Program-made: the position numbers and the translations under genes
Notes under the pieces: model-generated
The model's database searches: none
Told to the model about the DNA's origin: nothing
Seen by the model: only the letters and a program-made list of their open reading frames with translations
Assembly: GCA_016869735.1 (NCBI GenBank)
Contig: VGDL01000010.1
Span: forward strand, 1 to 64,000
Source of the DNA: Alphaproteobacteria bacterium
Lineage (GTDB): Bacteria; Pseudomonadota; Alphaproteobacteria; Acetobacterales; Acetobacteraceae
Length of the DNA: 64,000 bases
Direction: 5' to 3'
Shown here: one piece after another, positions 8,993-17,989 of the stretch
How the letters are laid out: every line of letters begins with the position of its first letter
Numbering within the stretch: the first letter of the stretch is position 1

Positions 8993-9001
8993 ATTGAAGG
9001 T

Positions 9002-10051
9002 TTATACGCCGAAAATATCGCGCCAGGCGTCGCGCACTTCGGGGACACCCTTATCGGCTTCCTCTAGCGTTGGTGCCAACATCTTGACCTGATCCAGCGG
9101 GCGGGAGCCCTCTGGCGGTGCAACATCAGGGCGCAGGCTTTCATTAAACAGCTTTACCACTGCCGCCGATAGCGCCGGGCCGGTCTGAAATTCCATGAAC
9201 AGCTTTGCGGCATTGGGGTGCGGCGCATTGCGGATGATGGCGGAAGGCGACAATGCGGCCACAACGCCTTCTTCAGGATAGATCAGCTTAAGCGGATTGC
9301 CGCGTGACATGCTGAACAGCGTGGAAGAAGATGGCACTGCCACCCCAACCGCACGTTCCCCCGCATTCATGGCGGTGACAGGGTCAATGGAAGAACGCCC
9401 GATTTGTGGCTTATTCTTTTCAAAATCACGCAGGAAATTCGCGCCATAAAGACGGCGCATCTCTAGCGCCCAAAGTCCAATGGCGCCGCTGAAGCCGGGA
9501 TGGCCGATAGCCAGCTTATCCTTCCACTTGGGATCGAGCGTGTCCTTCCAGCTTTTGGGGGCATCAGCCTCTGAGACCAGGCGCGTATTATGCGCCATCA
9601 GGAAAATGCCGAGGAAGGAGGACTGAAAATAATTCTCGGAATCCGCAACGCGCAGCAGCGGCAGCAGGCCATCCGCATTTTTGGGCCGGAACTGCATCAG
9701 GCGATTCTGCCGCTTCAACTGGCTGTAATGGCCGCCATTGGTGGATGAAAAAACGTCACATTGCGCGACACCCGCCCTTTGATCCTGCGACAGGCGCTGA
9801 AAGGCCACTTGCGACGTGCTGCGAACAACATTGCAGCGCACCCCTGGGTAGCGTTCATTGAAGGCGCGGCCGGCAGCTTCTGAAGCCTCAGCGCTGTATT
9901 GGCCGGAATACCAGGTGATTTCGCCTTCCCGCTTGGCGGCTTCATACAAGGCCCGTTCATGATCCGGCATGGGGGCTTGGGCGAAGGCTTTGCTGGTGGC
10001 AGCGGCCCAGGCGCCAAGCGCCAGCATACCGCGACGATCAATCATCATCAT
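9002..10051 (-). CDS. ABC transporter substrate-binding protein (iron type, FbpA/AfuA-like)
   Basis: Periplasmic binding protein of about 349 residues. The N-terminus has MIDRRGMLALGAWAAA followed by SKAFAQA, a twin-arginine-like export signal with an AxA cleavage site. The mature part shows EGEITWYSGQYSAEASEAAGRAFNERYPGV, typical of class 1 iron-binding proteins. The start at 10051 is chosen for an AAGGAAG ribosome site upstream and for the signal peptide; an open frame extends further but would bury the signal. It is the first gene of the operon and divergent (about 113 bases) from the isomerase gene. The ligand could also be another oxyanion. Confidence 0.88.
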   Translation of the reverse strand: MMMIDRRGMLALGAWAAATSKAFAQAPMPDHERALYEAAKREGEITWYSGQYSAEASEAAGRAFNERYPGVRCNVVRSTSQVAFQRLSQDQRAGVAQCDVFSSTNGGHYSQLKRQNRLMQFRPKNADGLLPLLRVADSENYFQSSFLGIFLMAHNTRLVSEADAPKSWKDTLDPKWKDKLAIGHPGFSGAIGLWALEMRRLYGANFLRDFEKNKPQIGRSSIDPVTAMNAGERAVGVAVPSSSTLFSMSRGNPLKLIYPEEGVVAALSPSAIIRNAPHPNAAKLFMEFQTGPALSAAVVKLFNESLRPDVAPPEGSRPLDQVKMLAPTLEEADKGVPEVRDAWRDIFGV

Positions 10052-10164
10052 TGCTTGCTTCCTTCCCAGGGTTACGGGCGCCTCATGGACGCTCTCTTCA
10101 ATTGGAAGAAGCTTGCCACCTTGCCCCAAGCCTGTAAACCATGGGCCAAAGAAGGAGGCACGCC

Positions 10165-10998
10165 ATGGCGTTGATTGACCGTATTGGGGTGGATGTTGGC
10201 CGTAAGCTGAAGCTGGAAGCCGCCATTGAATGGGCAGCACGCAATCAGGTACGACACATAGATATCCAATTGGACACTGGCGAGAATAAGGTGAACATGT
10301 TCGATGATGCGCGCTGCCGCGCCATTGTTGCCTCTGCCCGTGCCAATGGCGTGACGATTGCGCTGCATACGCTCTCAGCCGTCAATGTGGCCGAATATTC
10401 GCCCTTCCTGTCGGAAGCGGTGGATGCCTATATGCGCGCCTATATTGAAGTGGCGCCGAAGCTTGAAGCGGAATGGATTGTTGTCCATGCCGGCTATCAT
10501 TTCACCGCCGATGTGCCGATGCGCATGGAAGCGGGGCGCGACCGCCTGCAGCGCATGGTGCAGCATGCAGAAAAGCATGGCGCCCTGTTATTGCTTGAAA
10601 ACCTGAATGTGGAACCGCCAACGGCCGAGGTGCATTATTTGGCCCATACGCAGGAAGAATGGCGCTATTATTATGATGCCATCCATTCGCCGGCCTTCGC
10701 ACTTTCCTTCACCGCCAATCATGCGCATTTGATGCCCGGTGGCGTCGCTGCCTGGGTGGCGGGCATTCCCATGGAACGTGTGCGCGAAGTGCGCCTCGCG
10801 GATTGTTGGCGCAATGGGCATGAAGAACATCTGGTTCCCGGCAAGGGCAATTTTGATTTCGGCGATATGTTCCGGCTGATCGAAGCGCGCGGCTTCAGGG
10901 GGCATTACACCAATGCCTTCGGGTCGCTTGAAGATATGCAATGGGCGCGCGGCTATATGGTGGAAAAAGCCCGCGCTGCCGGCGTTAAGGTGGATTGA
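10165..10998 (+). CDS. sugar phosphate isomerase/epimerase family TIM barrel
   Basis: A 277-residue xylose-isomerase-like (AP endonuclease 2 fold) protein. The metal-site pattern is visible: WIVVHAGYHF, then LLLLENLN with the metal Glu, then NHAHLMPGG, DCWRNGHEEHLVPGKGNFDF near residue 220, where the His and following glycine loop bind metal and substrate. The start at 10165 follows AAGGAGG with good spacing. Such proteins act on sugar or inositol derivatives; the specific substrate cannot be told. It is divergent from the iron-type ABC operon, and a shared regulatory region of about 113 bases lies between. Confidence 0.85.
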   Translation: MALIDRIGVDVGRKLKLEAAIEWAARNQVRHIDIQLDTGENKVNMFDDARCRAIVASARANGVTIALHTLSAVNVAEYSPFLSEAVDAYMRAYIEVAPKLEAEWIVVHAGYHFTADVPMRMEAGRDRLQRMVQHAEKHGALLLLENLNVEPPTAEVHYLAHTQEEWRYYYDAIHSPAFALSFTANHAHLMPGGVAAWVAGIPMERVREVRLADCWRNGHEEHLVPGKGNFDFGDMFRLIEARGFRGHYTNAFGSLEDMQWARGYMVEKARAAGVKVD

Positions 10999-11032
10999 GG
11001 CGCAGAAATCACGGGCGGGTAGGGGGCGCGCT

Positions 11033-11249
11033 ATGCCCCTGACCGCCTTGGGCTACCTGGAACTGCGCGCCAGCCGATTGTGGTTAGGCTTTGGCGCGCG
11101 CCTGAAAATCGGCACGCGAAATCGCCTTTCGGATGGATGATCAGCAGCTGAGCGTGATCAGCGGCGTTCATGAGCATGATGGGCTTGGCGCCTTTGGCTG
11201 GGAAGGGACGGGTGCGCCGGTCTTGGTGCTGCCCCGCGCGGCGGCGTAG
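11033..11249 (+). pseudogene. decayed VOC/extradiol dioxygenase N-terminal fragment
   Basis: From ATG 11033 the frame reads MPLTALGYLELRASRLW then FGARL, and stops at 11138-11140. In the +1-shifted frame, from about 11115, the text continues as EIAFRMDDQQLSVISG, then DGLGAFGWE, to a stop at 11247. Together these follow the N-terminal module of bacterial extradiol dioxygenases (a GYLGIRAS-like start, then AFRMDD and FGWE). The remnant therefore carries a frameshift and small deletions and lacks the rest of the gene. It lies between the isomerase and cfa genes with no partner. Confidence 0.6.
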
Positions 11250-11326
11250 CGCGCCTCACGCCTTCTTGTGTTGCAAAAGCGCCCTTGCAGATGCGGTTAT
11301 TGCCGTATCGGCAAGGGAAACGTGCT

Positions 11327-12586
11327 GTGCTTTTCGATCTTTTCATGAAGCGCCTGATCAAGCATGGCACGCTGCATGTGCGCCTGCCGCAGGGGGAATT
11401 GCGATCCTATGGCACGGGGCAGGGGCCTGTTGCGGGCTTTGCGGTGCGGTCCCGCGCGGCGTTGCAGCGCCTTGGCCTGAACCCGGCCTTGGCCTTGGGC
11501 GAAGCCTATATGGATGGCGAGGTTCTGCCGGAAGATTGCACGCTGAATGAATTGCTGGATTTGCTGACACTCAACCTGATGGAGGGGGGCGCGCATCCAG
11601 CGGAGAAGGCATTCGAATGGGCGCGCTGGACGAAGCGGCGACTGGATCAATTCAACCCAGCCGGCCGTGCGCGGCGCAATGTGGCGCATCACTATGATTT
11701 GAATGCGCGGCTTTATGCGCTGTTTCTGGATAGGGATCGGCATTATTCCTGCGCCTATTTCCAAACCGGTTCTGAAAGCCTGGAAGAAGCGCAAGAGGCC
11801 AAAAAACGCCATATCGCGGCCAAGCTGAAACTGGATCGCCCAGGGCTGGAGGTTCTGGATATTGGCTGCGGTTGGGGCGGTATGGCGCTAACCTTGGCGC
11901 GGGAATGGGGCGCGCAAGTGACCGGCATTACGCTTTCTGCCGAGCAATTGGCCGTGGCGCGGGCGCGGGCGGAAGCGGCAGGGCTTTCGCGGCAAGTGCG
12001 CTTTGCGCTGATGGATTACAGGGATTGGCGCCAACCCATGGATCGCATTGTCTCGGTTGGCATGTTTGAACATGTCGGCCTGCATCATTACGCTAGCTTC
12101 TTTCGCGTTATCCGCCGCGCGCTGAAGCCGCAGGGCGTTGCTTTGGTGCATGCCATTGGGCGCGCGGATGGGCCGGGTTCCACCAACCCCTGGCTTGCCA
12201 AATACATCTTCCCCGGCGGCTATTCCCCCGCACTTTCCGAAGTGCTGCCGGCGGTTGAAAAGGCGGGGCTTTGCGTGACCGATATCGAAATCCTCAGGCT
12301 GCATTACGCCAAGACCATCGCCCATTGGCGGCTGCGCTTCGCTGGGAACCGGGATGCCATTGCTTCGCTTTATGATGAGCGTTTCTGCCGCATGTTCGAA
12401 TTCTATCTTTCCGGGGCGGAGCTTGCCTTCCGCCGCATGGGGCATATGAACTGGCAAATGCAGGTCACGCGCGAACAAAGCGCGTTGCCCGTTACGCGCG
12501 ACTATATGTGGCAGGCGGAGCGTCAATCGGTGATCCGGGCGCTTGGGGTGGGCGGAATTCACAGCCAATCCCCACCATCCCCGTAA
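11327..12586 (+). CDS. cfa: cyclopropane-fatty-acyl-phospholipid synthase
   Basis: SAM-dependent methyltransferase that adds a methylene bridge to unsaturated acyl chains of membrane phospholipids. About 419 residues. The N-terminal lipid-binding region is followed by HHYDLNARLYALFLDRDRHYSCAYF and the SAM motif VLDIGCGWGGMALTLARE. The YRDW and SVGMFEHVGLHHY segments and a C-terminal block ending in RRMGHMNWQMQ are family features. I place the start at GTG 11327, preceded by AAGGGA at 8 bases; TTG 11285, ATG 11291 and ATG 11345 are alternatives. Upstream lies only the dioxygenase remnant. Confidence 0.9.
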   Translation: MLFDLFMKRLIKHGTLHVRLPQGELRSYGTGQGPVAGFAVRSRAALQRLGLNPALALGEAYMDGEVLPEDCTLNELLDLLTLNLMEGGAHPAEKAFEWARWTKRRLDQFNPAGRARRNVAHHYDLNARLYALFLDRDRHYSCAYFQTGSESLEEAQEAKKRHIAAKLKLDRPGLEVLDIGCGWGGMALTLAREWGAQVTGITLSAEQLAVARARAEAAGLSRQVRFALMDYRDWRQPMDRIVSVGMFEHVGLHHYASFFRVIRRALKPQGVALVHAIGRADGPGSTNPWLAKYIFPGGYSPALSEVLPAVEKAGLCVTDIEILRLHYAKTIAHWRLRFAGNRDAIASLYDERFCRMFEFYLSGAELAFRRMGHMNWQMQVTREQSALPVTRDYMWQAERQSVIRALGVGGIHSQSPPSP

Positions 12587-12628
12587 TCCCCAGGGGGCAA
12601 TTCCGCCCCGCCGGGCTATAAGGGGGGC

Positions 12629-14155
12629 ATGAATAGTTTTGATCCCTCGCCAAGCGCCACCCCCGGGGCCGGTTTGCTCGGCCTGTCGCAGCGTATTCCG
12701 CCTTCCAACCTGGCGGCGGAACAGGCGCTGCTGGGCGCGCTTTTGGCCAATAACAAGGCGTTTGAGCGTGTGGGCGAATATCTGGCGCCGGAACACTTCG
12801 CCGATCCCGTGCATGGGCGGATTTTCCACGCCATCAAGCGGCGCGTGGAAGCGGGCAGCCTTGCGGATGCGGTGACTTTGCGCGCGGAATTTGAACATTC
12901 CGGGCTGTTGGATGAAGTGGGCGGGCCTGCCTATTTGGCGCAGCTTCTGTCGGCCATGGTGGGCGTTATCAATGCCGGCGAATATGGCCAGGTGATTTAT
13001 GATGCCTGGCTCCGCCGCCAATTGGTGGATTTGGGCGAGGTGGTGGTGAACCGTGCCTTTGGTGCGGAAGCCGAATTGGATGCCAAGGGGCAATTGGAAG
13101 CCGCCGAACAATCGCTGTTCGAATTGGCCAAGGAAGGCGGCGCGGGTGAGGGGGGCTTCCTGACCTTCGAACGCGCGCTGACCATTGCCGTGCAGCATGC
13201 GGAAAAAGCCTTCACCACGCCAGGCGGCGTTTCCGGCCTTGCCACTGGTTTGCGTGATTTGGATGCGAAAACGGGCGGGCTGCATCCGTCCGATCTGCTC
13301 ATTATCGCGGGCCGGCCCGGCATGGGCAAAACGGCGCTGGCGACCAAAATCGCCTTTGGTGCGGCGAAATCCGTGCTGCGCAGCGCGCAGGAAGCTGACC
13401 CGAATGCGGTGCCCAGGGGTGGGGTTGCGTTGTTCTCACTGGAAATGAGCGCGGATCAATTGGCAACGCGTTTGCTGGCTGAGGAATCGCGCATTTCAGG
13501 GGATCGTATTCGGCGCGGCGAAATCAGCCAGCGTGATTTTGATCGGTTTTTGGAAGTCAGCCGCGAATTGGCGTCCCTGCCGCTGAATATTGATGACACG
13601 CCGGCGATCAGCATCTCCGCCTTGCGCACGCGCTGCCGGCGCTTGCAGCGCACCAAGGGGCTTGATCTGATCGTGGTTGACTATTTGCAGCTGATGCGCC
13701 CGGCAGCGGGCACGCGCCCTGAAAGCCGCGTTTTGGAAATCAGCATGATCACCCAGGGGCTCAAGGCTTTGGCCAAGGAATTGTCGGTGCCGGTGATTGC
13801 GCTTTCTCAGCTATCGCGTGCCGTAGAAAGCCGCGAAGACAAGCGCCCGCAGCTTTCGGATTTGCGTGAATCGGGTTCGATCGAACAAGACGCCGATGTG
13901 GTCATGTTCGTCTATCGCGATGAATATTACCTGATGCAGCGGGCACCCAAGGAGCTTTCCTTCGACAATTCCGAAAAATTCCAAGGTGCCTTGGATAAAT
14001 GGCAAAAGGATATGGAGGAGGCGCATAACAAGGCGGAACTGATCATCGCCAAGCAGCGCCATGGCCCGACCGGCACCATCAAGCTGTTTTTTGAAGCGGA
14101 ATTCACGCGCTTTGGGGATTTGGACACGCAGCATGATGATGGCTATGGCGGCTGA
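12629..14155 (+). CDS. dnaB: replicative DNA helicase DnaB
   Basis: Hexameric 5'-3' helicase at the replication fork; 508 residues, the normal length without an intein. The N-terminal primase-interacting domain begins at PPSNLAAEQALLGALL. The RecA-like C-domain has Walker A AGRPGMGKTALA near residue 230, FSLEMSADQLATRLLAEES, Walker B LDLIVVDYLQLM near 347, and the IALSQLSRAVESREDKRPQLSD arginine/sensor region. A typical ribosome site (AAGGGGGG) precedes ATG 12629. alr follows after 12 bases, a common pairing in alphaproteobacteria. Confidence 0.97.
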   Translation: MNSFDPSPSATPGAGLLGLSQRIPPSNLAAEQALLGALLANNKAFERVGEYLAPEHFADPVHGRIFHAIKRRVEAGSLADAVTLRAEFEHSGLLDEVGGPAYLAQLLSAMVGVINAGEYGQVIYDAWLRRQLVDLGEVVVNRAFGAEAELDAKGQLEAAEQSLFELAKEGGAGEGGFLTFERALTIAVQHAEKAFTTPGGVSGLATGLRDLDAKTGGLHPSDLLIIAGRPGMGKTALATKIAFGAAKSVLRSAQEADPNAVPRGGVALFSLEMSADQLATRLLAEESRISGDRIRRGEISQRDFDRFLEVSRELASLPLNIDDTPAISISALRTRCRRLQRTKGLDLIVVDYLQLMRPAAGTRPESRVLEISMITQGLKALAKELSVPVIALSQLSRAVESREDKRPQLSDLRESGSIEQDADVVMFVYRDEYYLMQRAPKELSFDNSEKFQGALDKWQKDMEEAHNKAELIIAKQRHGPTGTIKLFFEAEFTRFGDLDTQHDDGYGG

Positions 14156-14167
14156 AACCGCCTTTTC

Positions 14168-15250
14168 ATGATGGACCCTTCGGCGGTTTTGCATATTGAT
14201 CTGGCCGCCATTGCGGCGAATTGGCGCGCGCTGGCCGCGCGTGCCGCGCCAGGGGCGGTGGCAGGCGTGGTGAAGGCCAATGCCTATGGGCTGGGGGCGG
14301 CGCGGGTGGCGCCCGCCTTGCATGCCGCGGGCTGCCGGCATTTTTTCGTGGCGCATCTGGCAGAAGGTGTGGCGCTGCGCGCCGCCCTTGGTGCCCGGCC
14401 AATGATTGCCGTGCTGAATGGCTTTGCCCCTGGTGCGGATCAGGACGCTGCGCTGGTGCCAGTGCTAAACAGCCTTGGTGACGTGCTGGCCCATGCTGCC
14501 GCAGGGCGGAGCACGGGCAGGGCGCGCCAGGCGTCACTGCATCTGGATACCGGCATGGCGCGGCTTGGGCTGGATGCCGGGGAACAGGCGCGGCTCGCCG
14601 CCGATCATTCCCTGCTGGCGGGGCTCGATCTGCTTTATGTCATGTCGCATCTGGCCTGCGCGGATGAAGCGGACCATCCCTTGAATGCGGAACAGGCAGC
14701 GCGTTTTGCCCGCGCTTGTGCGGGGCTGCCGCCCCTGCCGCGATCCTTTGCCAATTCATCGGGCCTGTTTTTGGGCGGGGATTACGCTTCAGACCTCGCC
14801 CGGCCAGGCTGCGCGCTTTACGGCATCAACCCCACCCCCGGCGCGCCAAACCCGATGCGCCAGGTGGTCCGGCTGGAAGCGCCCATCCTGCAAATCCGCG
14901 ACATCCCCGCTGGCGCCAGCGTGGGTTATGGCGCTGCCTTTGTGGCGGCGCGGCCCAGCCGGATTGCCACCATTGCGGTTGGCTACGCGGACGGCTACCT
15001 GAGAAGCTTATCTGGGCGGGGTGTTGCGGCCTATCGCGACATGATTCTGCCCATGGTGGGGCGCGTTTCCATGGATTTGATCACGTTGGATGTGACGGAT
15101 GCGCCGAGCCTTGTGCCGGGTGATCTTGTGCAACTGATCGGCGGCGCCGCGCCTTCGCCGGATGATCTGGCGGCGCGCACCGGCACGATTGGCTATGAAA
15201 TCCTGACATCGCTTGGCGATCGTTATCGCCGCACCTATGGGGCTGGCTGA
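14168..15250 (+). CDS. alr: alanine racemase
   Basis: PLP enzyme making D-alanine for peptidoglycan. 360 residues. The PLP lysine is in VVKANAYGLGA near residue 37. HLDTGMARLG, FANSSG, and the CALYGINPTP segment are family marks, and the catalytic Tyr lies in GYGAAFVA of the C-terminal beta domain; MVGRVSMDLITLDVT and IGYEILTSLGDRYRRTY close the fold. Two adjacent ATGs (14168, 14171) are possible starts. It lies in a same-strand run with dnaB upstream and the MlaE-type permease gene 2 bases downstream. Confidence 0.96.
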   Translation: MMDPSAVLHIDLAAIAANWRALAARAAPGAVAGVVKANAYGLGAARVAPALHAAGCRHFFVAHLAEGVALRAALGARPMIAVLNGFAPGADQDAALVPVLNSLGDVLAHAAAGRSTGRARQASLHLDTGMARLGLDAGEQARLAADHSLLAGLDLLYVMSHLACADEADHPLNAEQAARFARACAGLPPLPRSFANSSGLFLGGDYASDLARPGCALYGINPTPGAPNPMRQVVRLEAPILQIRDIPAGASVGYGAAFVAARPSRIATIAVGYADGYLRSLSGRGVAAYRDMILPMVGRVSMDLITLDVTDAPSLVPGDLVQLIGGAAPSPDDLAARTGTIGYEILTSLGDRYRRTYGAG

Positions 15251-15252
15251 AC

Positions 15253-16038
15253 TTGGGCGCGATCCTTGATCCTGTCGCGGCATTGGGGCGCGCGGTGCTC
15301 GGCGCTTTTCAGCGCATCGGCGCGGTGGTGCTGTTTGCGCTTGAAGGTGTTTCACATCTGCTGCGCCCGCCCTTCTACGGGCGACTATTCCTGCGCCATG
15401 TGATGGAGATTGGCTATTTCTCCCTGCCCGTGGTTGCCCTGACCGCGTTTTTCACCGGCATGGTGCTGGCGCTGCAAACCTATACCGGCTTTGCGCGCTT
15501 CAATGCGGAAGGGGCGGTCGCGAATGTTGTCGTGCTTTCCATCACGCGCGAATTGGGGCCGGTGATTGCCGGGCTGATGGTGGCCGGGCGCATCGGTGCG
15601 GCCTTTGCCGCTGAAATCGGCACCATGCGCGTGACGGATCAGATAGATGCGCTGACCACGCTTTCCACCAACCCGATGAAATATCTGGTGGCGCCTCGGC
15701 TTTTGGCCGGCACTATCGCCTTGCCCTTCCTGGTGTTGATTGCCGATATCCTTGGCATTATGGGCGGTTGGCTGATTGGCACGGCGAAGCTTGGCTTTAG
15801 TTCTGCTGGGTATTTGCGCGCCACACTTGATTTCATGCAGACCATGGATGTGGTCTCCGGCCTGGTGAAGGCTTCTGTCTTTGGCTTCATCATTGCGCTG
15901 ATGGGCTGCTGGTGCGGCTATAACAGCCGGGGCGGGGCGCAGGGCGTGGGGGCAGCGGCGACATCGGCGGTGGTGGCATCTTCCATCCTGATCCTGGCGC
16001 TGGATTACATCATCACTGAAATGTTCTTCGCACGATGA
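15253..16038 (+). CDS. mlaE: MlaE family lipid ABC transporter permease
   Basis: A 260-residue inner-membrane permease of the MlaE/YrbE (DUF140) family, which moves phospholipids between the inner membrane and the periplasmic Mla system. Hydrophobic segments fill the protein, and the family motifs are clear: TREFGPVI-like SITRELGPVIAGLMVAGRIGAA with ALTTLSTNPMKYLVAPR. A TTG start directly after alr is used, giving a 2-base gap. The next gene is its ATPase, overlapping by 4 bases. No MlaD, MlaC or MlaB gene follows, so those partners must be elsewhere. Confidence 0.92.
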   Translation: MGAILDPVAALGRAVLGAFQRIGAVVLFALEGVSHLLRPPFYGRLFLRHVMEIGYFSLPVVALTAFFTGMVLALQTYTGFARFNAEGAVANVVVLSITRELGPVIAGLMVAGRIGAAFAAEIGTMRVTDQIDALTTLSTNPMKYLVAPRLLAGTIALPFLVLIADILGIMGGWLIGTAKLGFSSAGYLRATLDFMQTMDVVSGLVKASVFGFIIALMGCWCGYNSRGGAQGVGAAATSAVVASSILILALDYIITEMFFAR

Positions 16039-16811
16039 GCGAGGCAGCGCCAAAAATCCGCCTACGCGGGCTGTCCAAGGCCTTTGGGCCGAAGCAGGTG
16101 CTGGATGGCGTGGACCTCGATATCCGTGCAGGGCATGGCATGGTTATTCTGGGGGGGTCGGGGTCCGGCAAATCCGTGACGATCAAATGCATTCTGGGGC
16201 TGATTGAACCGGATGCCGGCAGCATTGAAATTGATGGCCAGGATATTCTGAAGCTGCCGCGGCGCGAACGGGAAGCGCTGAATGACCGTATCGGCATGCT
16301 GTTTCAGAATGGCGCGCTATTCGATAGCCTGCCGGTCTGGGAGAATGTTTGCTTCAAGCTACTCGCACAAAAGCGCATTGCGCGCGCCCGCGCGCGCGAC
16401 AAGGCGGCAGAAGTGCTGGCGCAAGTGGGGCTTGCCGCGTCGGTCGGTGATCTTTCGCCATCCGAGCTTTCCGGCGGCATGCAGAAACGCGTCGCATTGG
16501 CGCGCGCCATCGCCGCCGAGCCTGAGATCATTTTCTTCGATGAACCCACAACCGGCCTAGATCCCATCATGGGGGCGGTGATTGATGGGCTGATTGTAGA
16601 TGTGGTGCATCGGCTGGGTGCGACCGCCGTTTCCATCACGCATGATATGGCAAGCGCGCGGCGGATTGGCGATGACGCCGCCATGATCCATAAGGGCCGC
16701 ATCATCTGGACCGGTGAGGCCGCGAAGCTTGGCGATACCGGCAATGCCATGGTGGACCAATTCGCCCGTGGTGAGCGGGAAGGGCCGATCCAGATGGAGT
16801 TGCGGAAGTAG
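16035..16811 (+). CDS. mlaF: MlaF family lipid ABC transporter ATP-binding protein
   Basis: A 258-residue ATPase partner of MlaE. Walker A is [10 protein letters not shown] near residue 37, the signature is LSGGMQKRVALARA near 150, Walker B is IIFFDEPTTGLDP and the switch is SITHDM. The GMLFQNGALFDSLPVWENV segment is characteristic of the MlaF subclass. Start and mlaE stop share ATGA, suggesting translational coupling. A symmetric hairpin follows the gene, then the convergent nitronate monooxygenase gene. Confidence 0.94.
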   Translation: MSEAAPKIRLRGLSKAFGPKQVLDGVDLDIRAGHGMVILGGSGSGKSVTIKCILGLIEPDAGSIEIDGQDILKLPRREREALNDRIGMLFQNGALFDSLPVWENVCFKLLAQKRIARARARDKAAEVLAQVGLAASVGDLSPSELSGGMQKRVALARAIAAEPEIIFFDEPTTGLDPIMGAVIDGLIVDVVHRLGATAVSITHDMASARRIGDDAAMIHKGRIIWTGEAAKLGDTGNAMVDQFARGEREGPIQMELRK

Positions 16812-16840
16812 CGGTAAGCCTTACCTGCAAAAGCGCCAAA

Positions 16841-16859
16841 CGCCCGCCAAGGGCGGGCG
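16841..16859. terminator. GC hairpin between convergent genes
   Basis: CGCCCGCC-AAG-GGCGGGCG is a perfect 8-base stem with a 3-base loop located between mlaF (+) and the nitronate monooxygenase gene (-). It has no T-run on either side, so any terminator role for both strands is inferred from its position. A shorter dyad (GGTAAG-C-CTTACC) lies at 16813-16825. Confidence 0.45.
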
Positions 16860-16882
16860 CGAGCCCGAATGGGCGACGCCGC

Positions 16883-17821
16883 TTATGCGGCGAAGCCCCT
16901 GTTCAACCCCGCAATCGCTTCCGCATATTCCCGCCTGAGCCGCGCCACCAGATTCGCCGTGCTTGGCACATCCTGAATGGCGCCAACGCCCTGACCGGCG
17001 GACCAGATATTCTTCCAGGCGCGTTTTTCGCTGCTACCCAAATGAAGTTCCCTGTTGAATTCAGGCAGGTTTGCGGGATCAAGCCCCGCCGCTTCCAGTG
17101 ACGCACTCAGGAAATTGCCATTCACCCCGCTGATGGCATTGGTGTAGACAATATCCTTGGCTGTCGCGGCCAGGATCATTTGCTTGTAGTCTTCCGGTGC
17201 GCGGCTTTCGGTGGTCGCGATGAAGCGCGTGCCCAAATACGCAAAATCCGCCCCTGCCGCGCGGGCCGCCACGACATGCGCGCCGGTGGACATGGCACCC
17301 GACAGGATGATGGTGCCCTGATAGAATTGCCGAATTTCCTGCAAAAAAGCGAAGGGGCTATAAGTGCCCGCATGGCCACCCGCGCCGGCACAAACCGCGA
17401 TCAGCCCATCAACGCCGGCCTCGGCAGCCTTTTGCGCATGGCGCAGATTGATCACATCGTGGAACACCAAGCCGCCATAACTGTGGATCGCGTCCACCAC
17501 TTCCGACACCGCGCCGAGTGAGGTGATCACAAAGGGCACGCGCTGGCGCACGGTTTCCGCCAAATCCGCATCCAGCCTGGTATTAGAACGATGCACAATG
17601 AGATTGACGCCAAAGGGCGCGGCGGCATTGCCGGTTCTCTCCCGGATTTCGGCCAGCCATTCCCCGTAGCCTTCCGTGCTGCGCTGATTGAGTGCCGGGA
17701 AGCTGCCCACCATGCCGGCCTTGCAGGTTTCCACCACCAGATCAGGGCCAGAAACCAGGAACATGGGGGCGGCAATCACCGGCAGGGCGATCCGGCCCTG
17801 GAACAAGGCGGGGATGGGCAT
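16883..17821 (-). CDS. nitronate monooxygenase family protein
   Basis: FMN-dependent enzyme of the 2-nitropropane dioxygenase family; members oxidise nitronates such as propionate 3-nitronate. 312 residues. LPVIAAPMFLVSGPDLV near the N-terminus and VCAGAGGHAGTYSPFAFL near 144 (the family GxxAGGHxG loop) are clear, with GADFAYLGTRFIATTES binding FMN phosphate. It is convergent with mlaF and divergent (about 168 bases) from the ThDP operon. The region between contains GGGG-TGCAA-CCCC and GGCGCC repeats, but I cannot assign a promoter. Confidence 0.88.
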   Translation of the reverse strand: MPIPALFQGRIALPVIAAPMFLVSGPDLVVETCKAGMVGSFPALNQRSTEGYGEWLAEIRERTGNAAAPFGVNLIVHRSNTRLDADLAETVRQRVPFVITSLGAVSEVVDAIHSYGGLVFHDVINLRHAQKAAEAGVDGLIAVCAGAGGHAGTYSPFAFLQEIRQFYQGTIILSGAMSTGAHVVAARAAGADFAYLGTRFIATTESRAPEDYKQMILAATAKDIVYTNAISGVNGNFLSASLEAAGLDPANLPEFNRELHLGSSEKRAWKNIWSAGQGVGAIQDVPSTANLVARLRREYAEAIAGLNRGFAA

Positions 17822-17989
17822 GGTTTGTCCTTCAATGGGTCAGGGCAAAGCCTGCCGGGGCAGCGCCTGGGGTGCAACCCCAAAGCCCTGTTGCGTCCGG
17901 GCGCAAAGCAAGCCTAGGCTTCCCTTCAGGCACCGTCAGCGTGCTATGGGATGAAACGGCGCCTGGCGCCAGGGTAGGGGAAGTCCGGC

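Noticed and set aside
11888-13285. Minus-strand open frame of 465 codons across cfa and dnaB
   Set aside because: Both cfa and dnaB show full sets of conserved motifs on the plus strand; the antisense frame has none.
12629-14155. Possible intein or extra domain in dnaB
   Set aside because: The helicase motifs are continuous and the length of 508 residues is normal.
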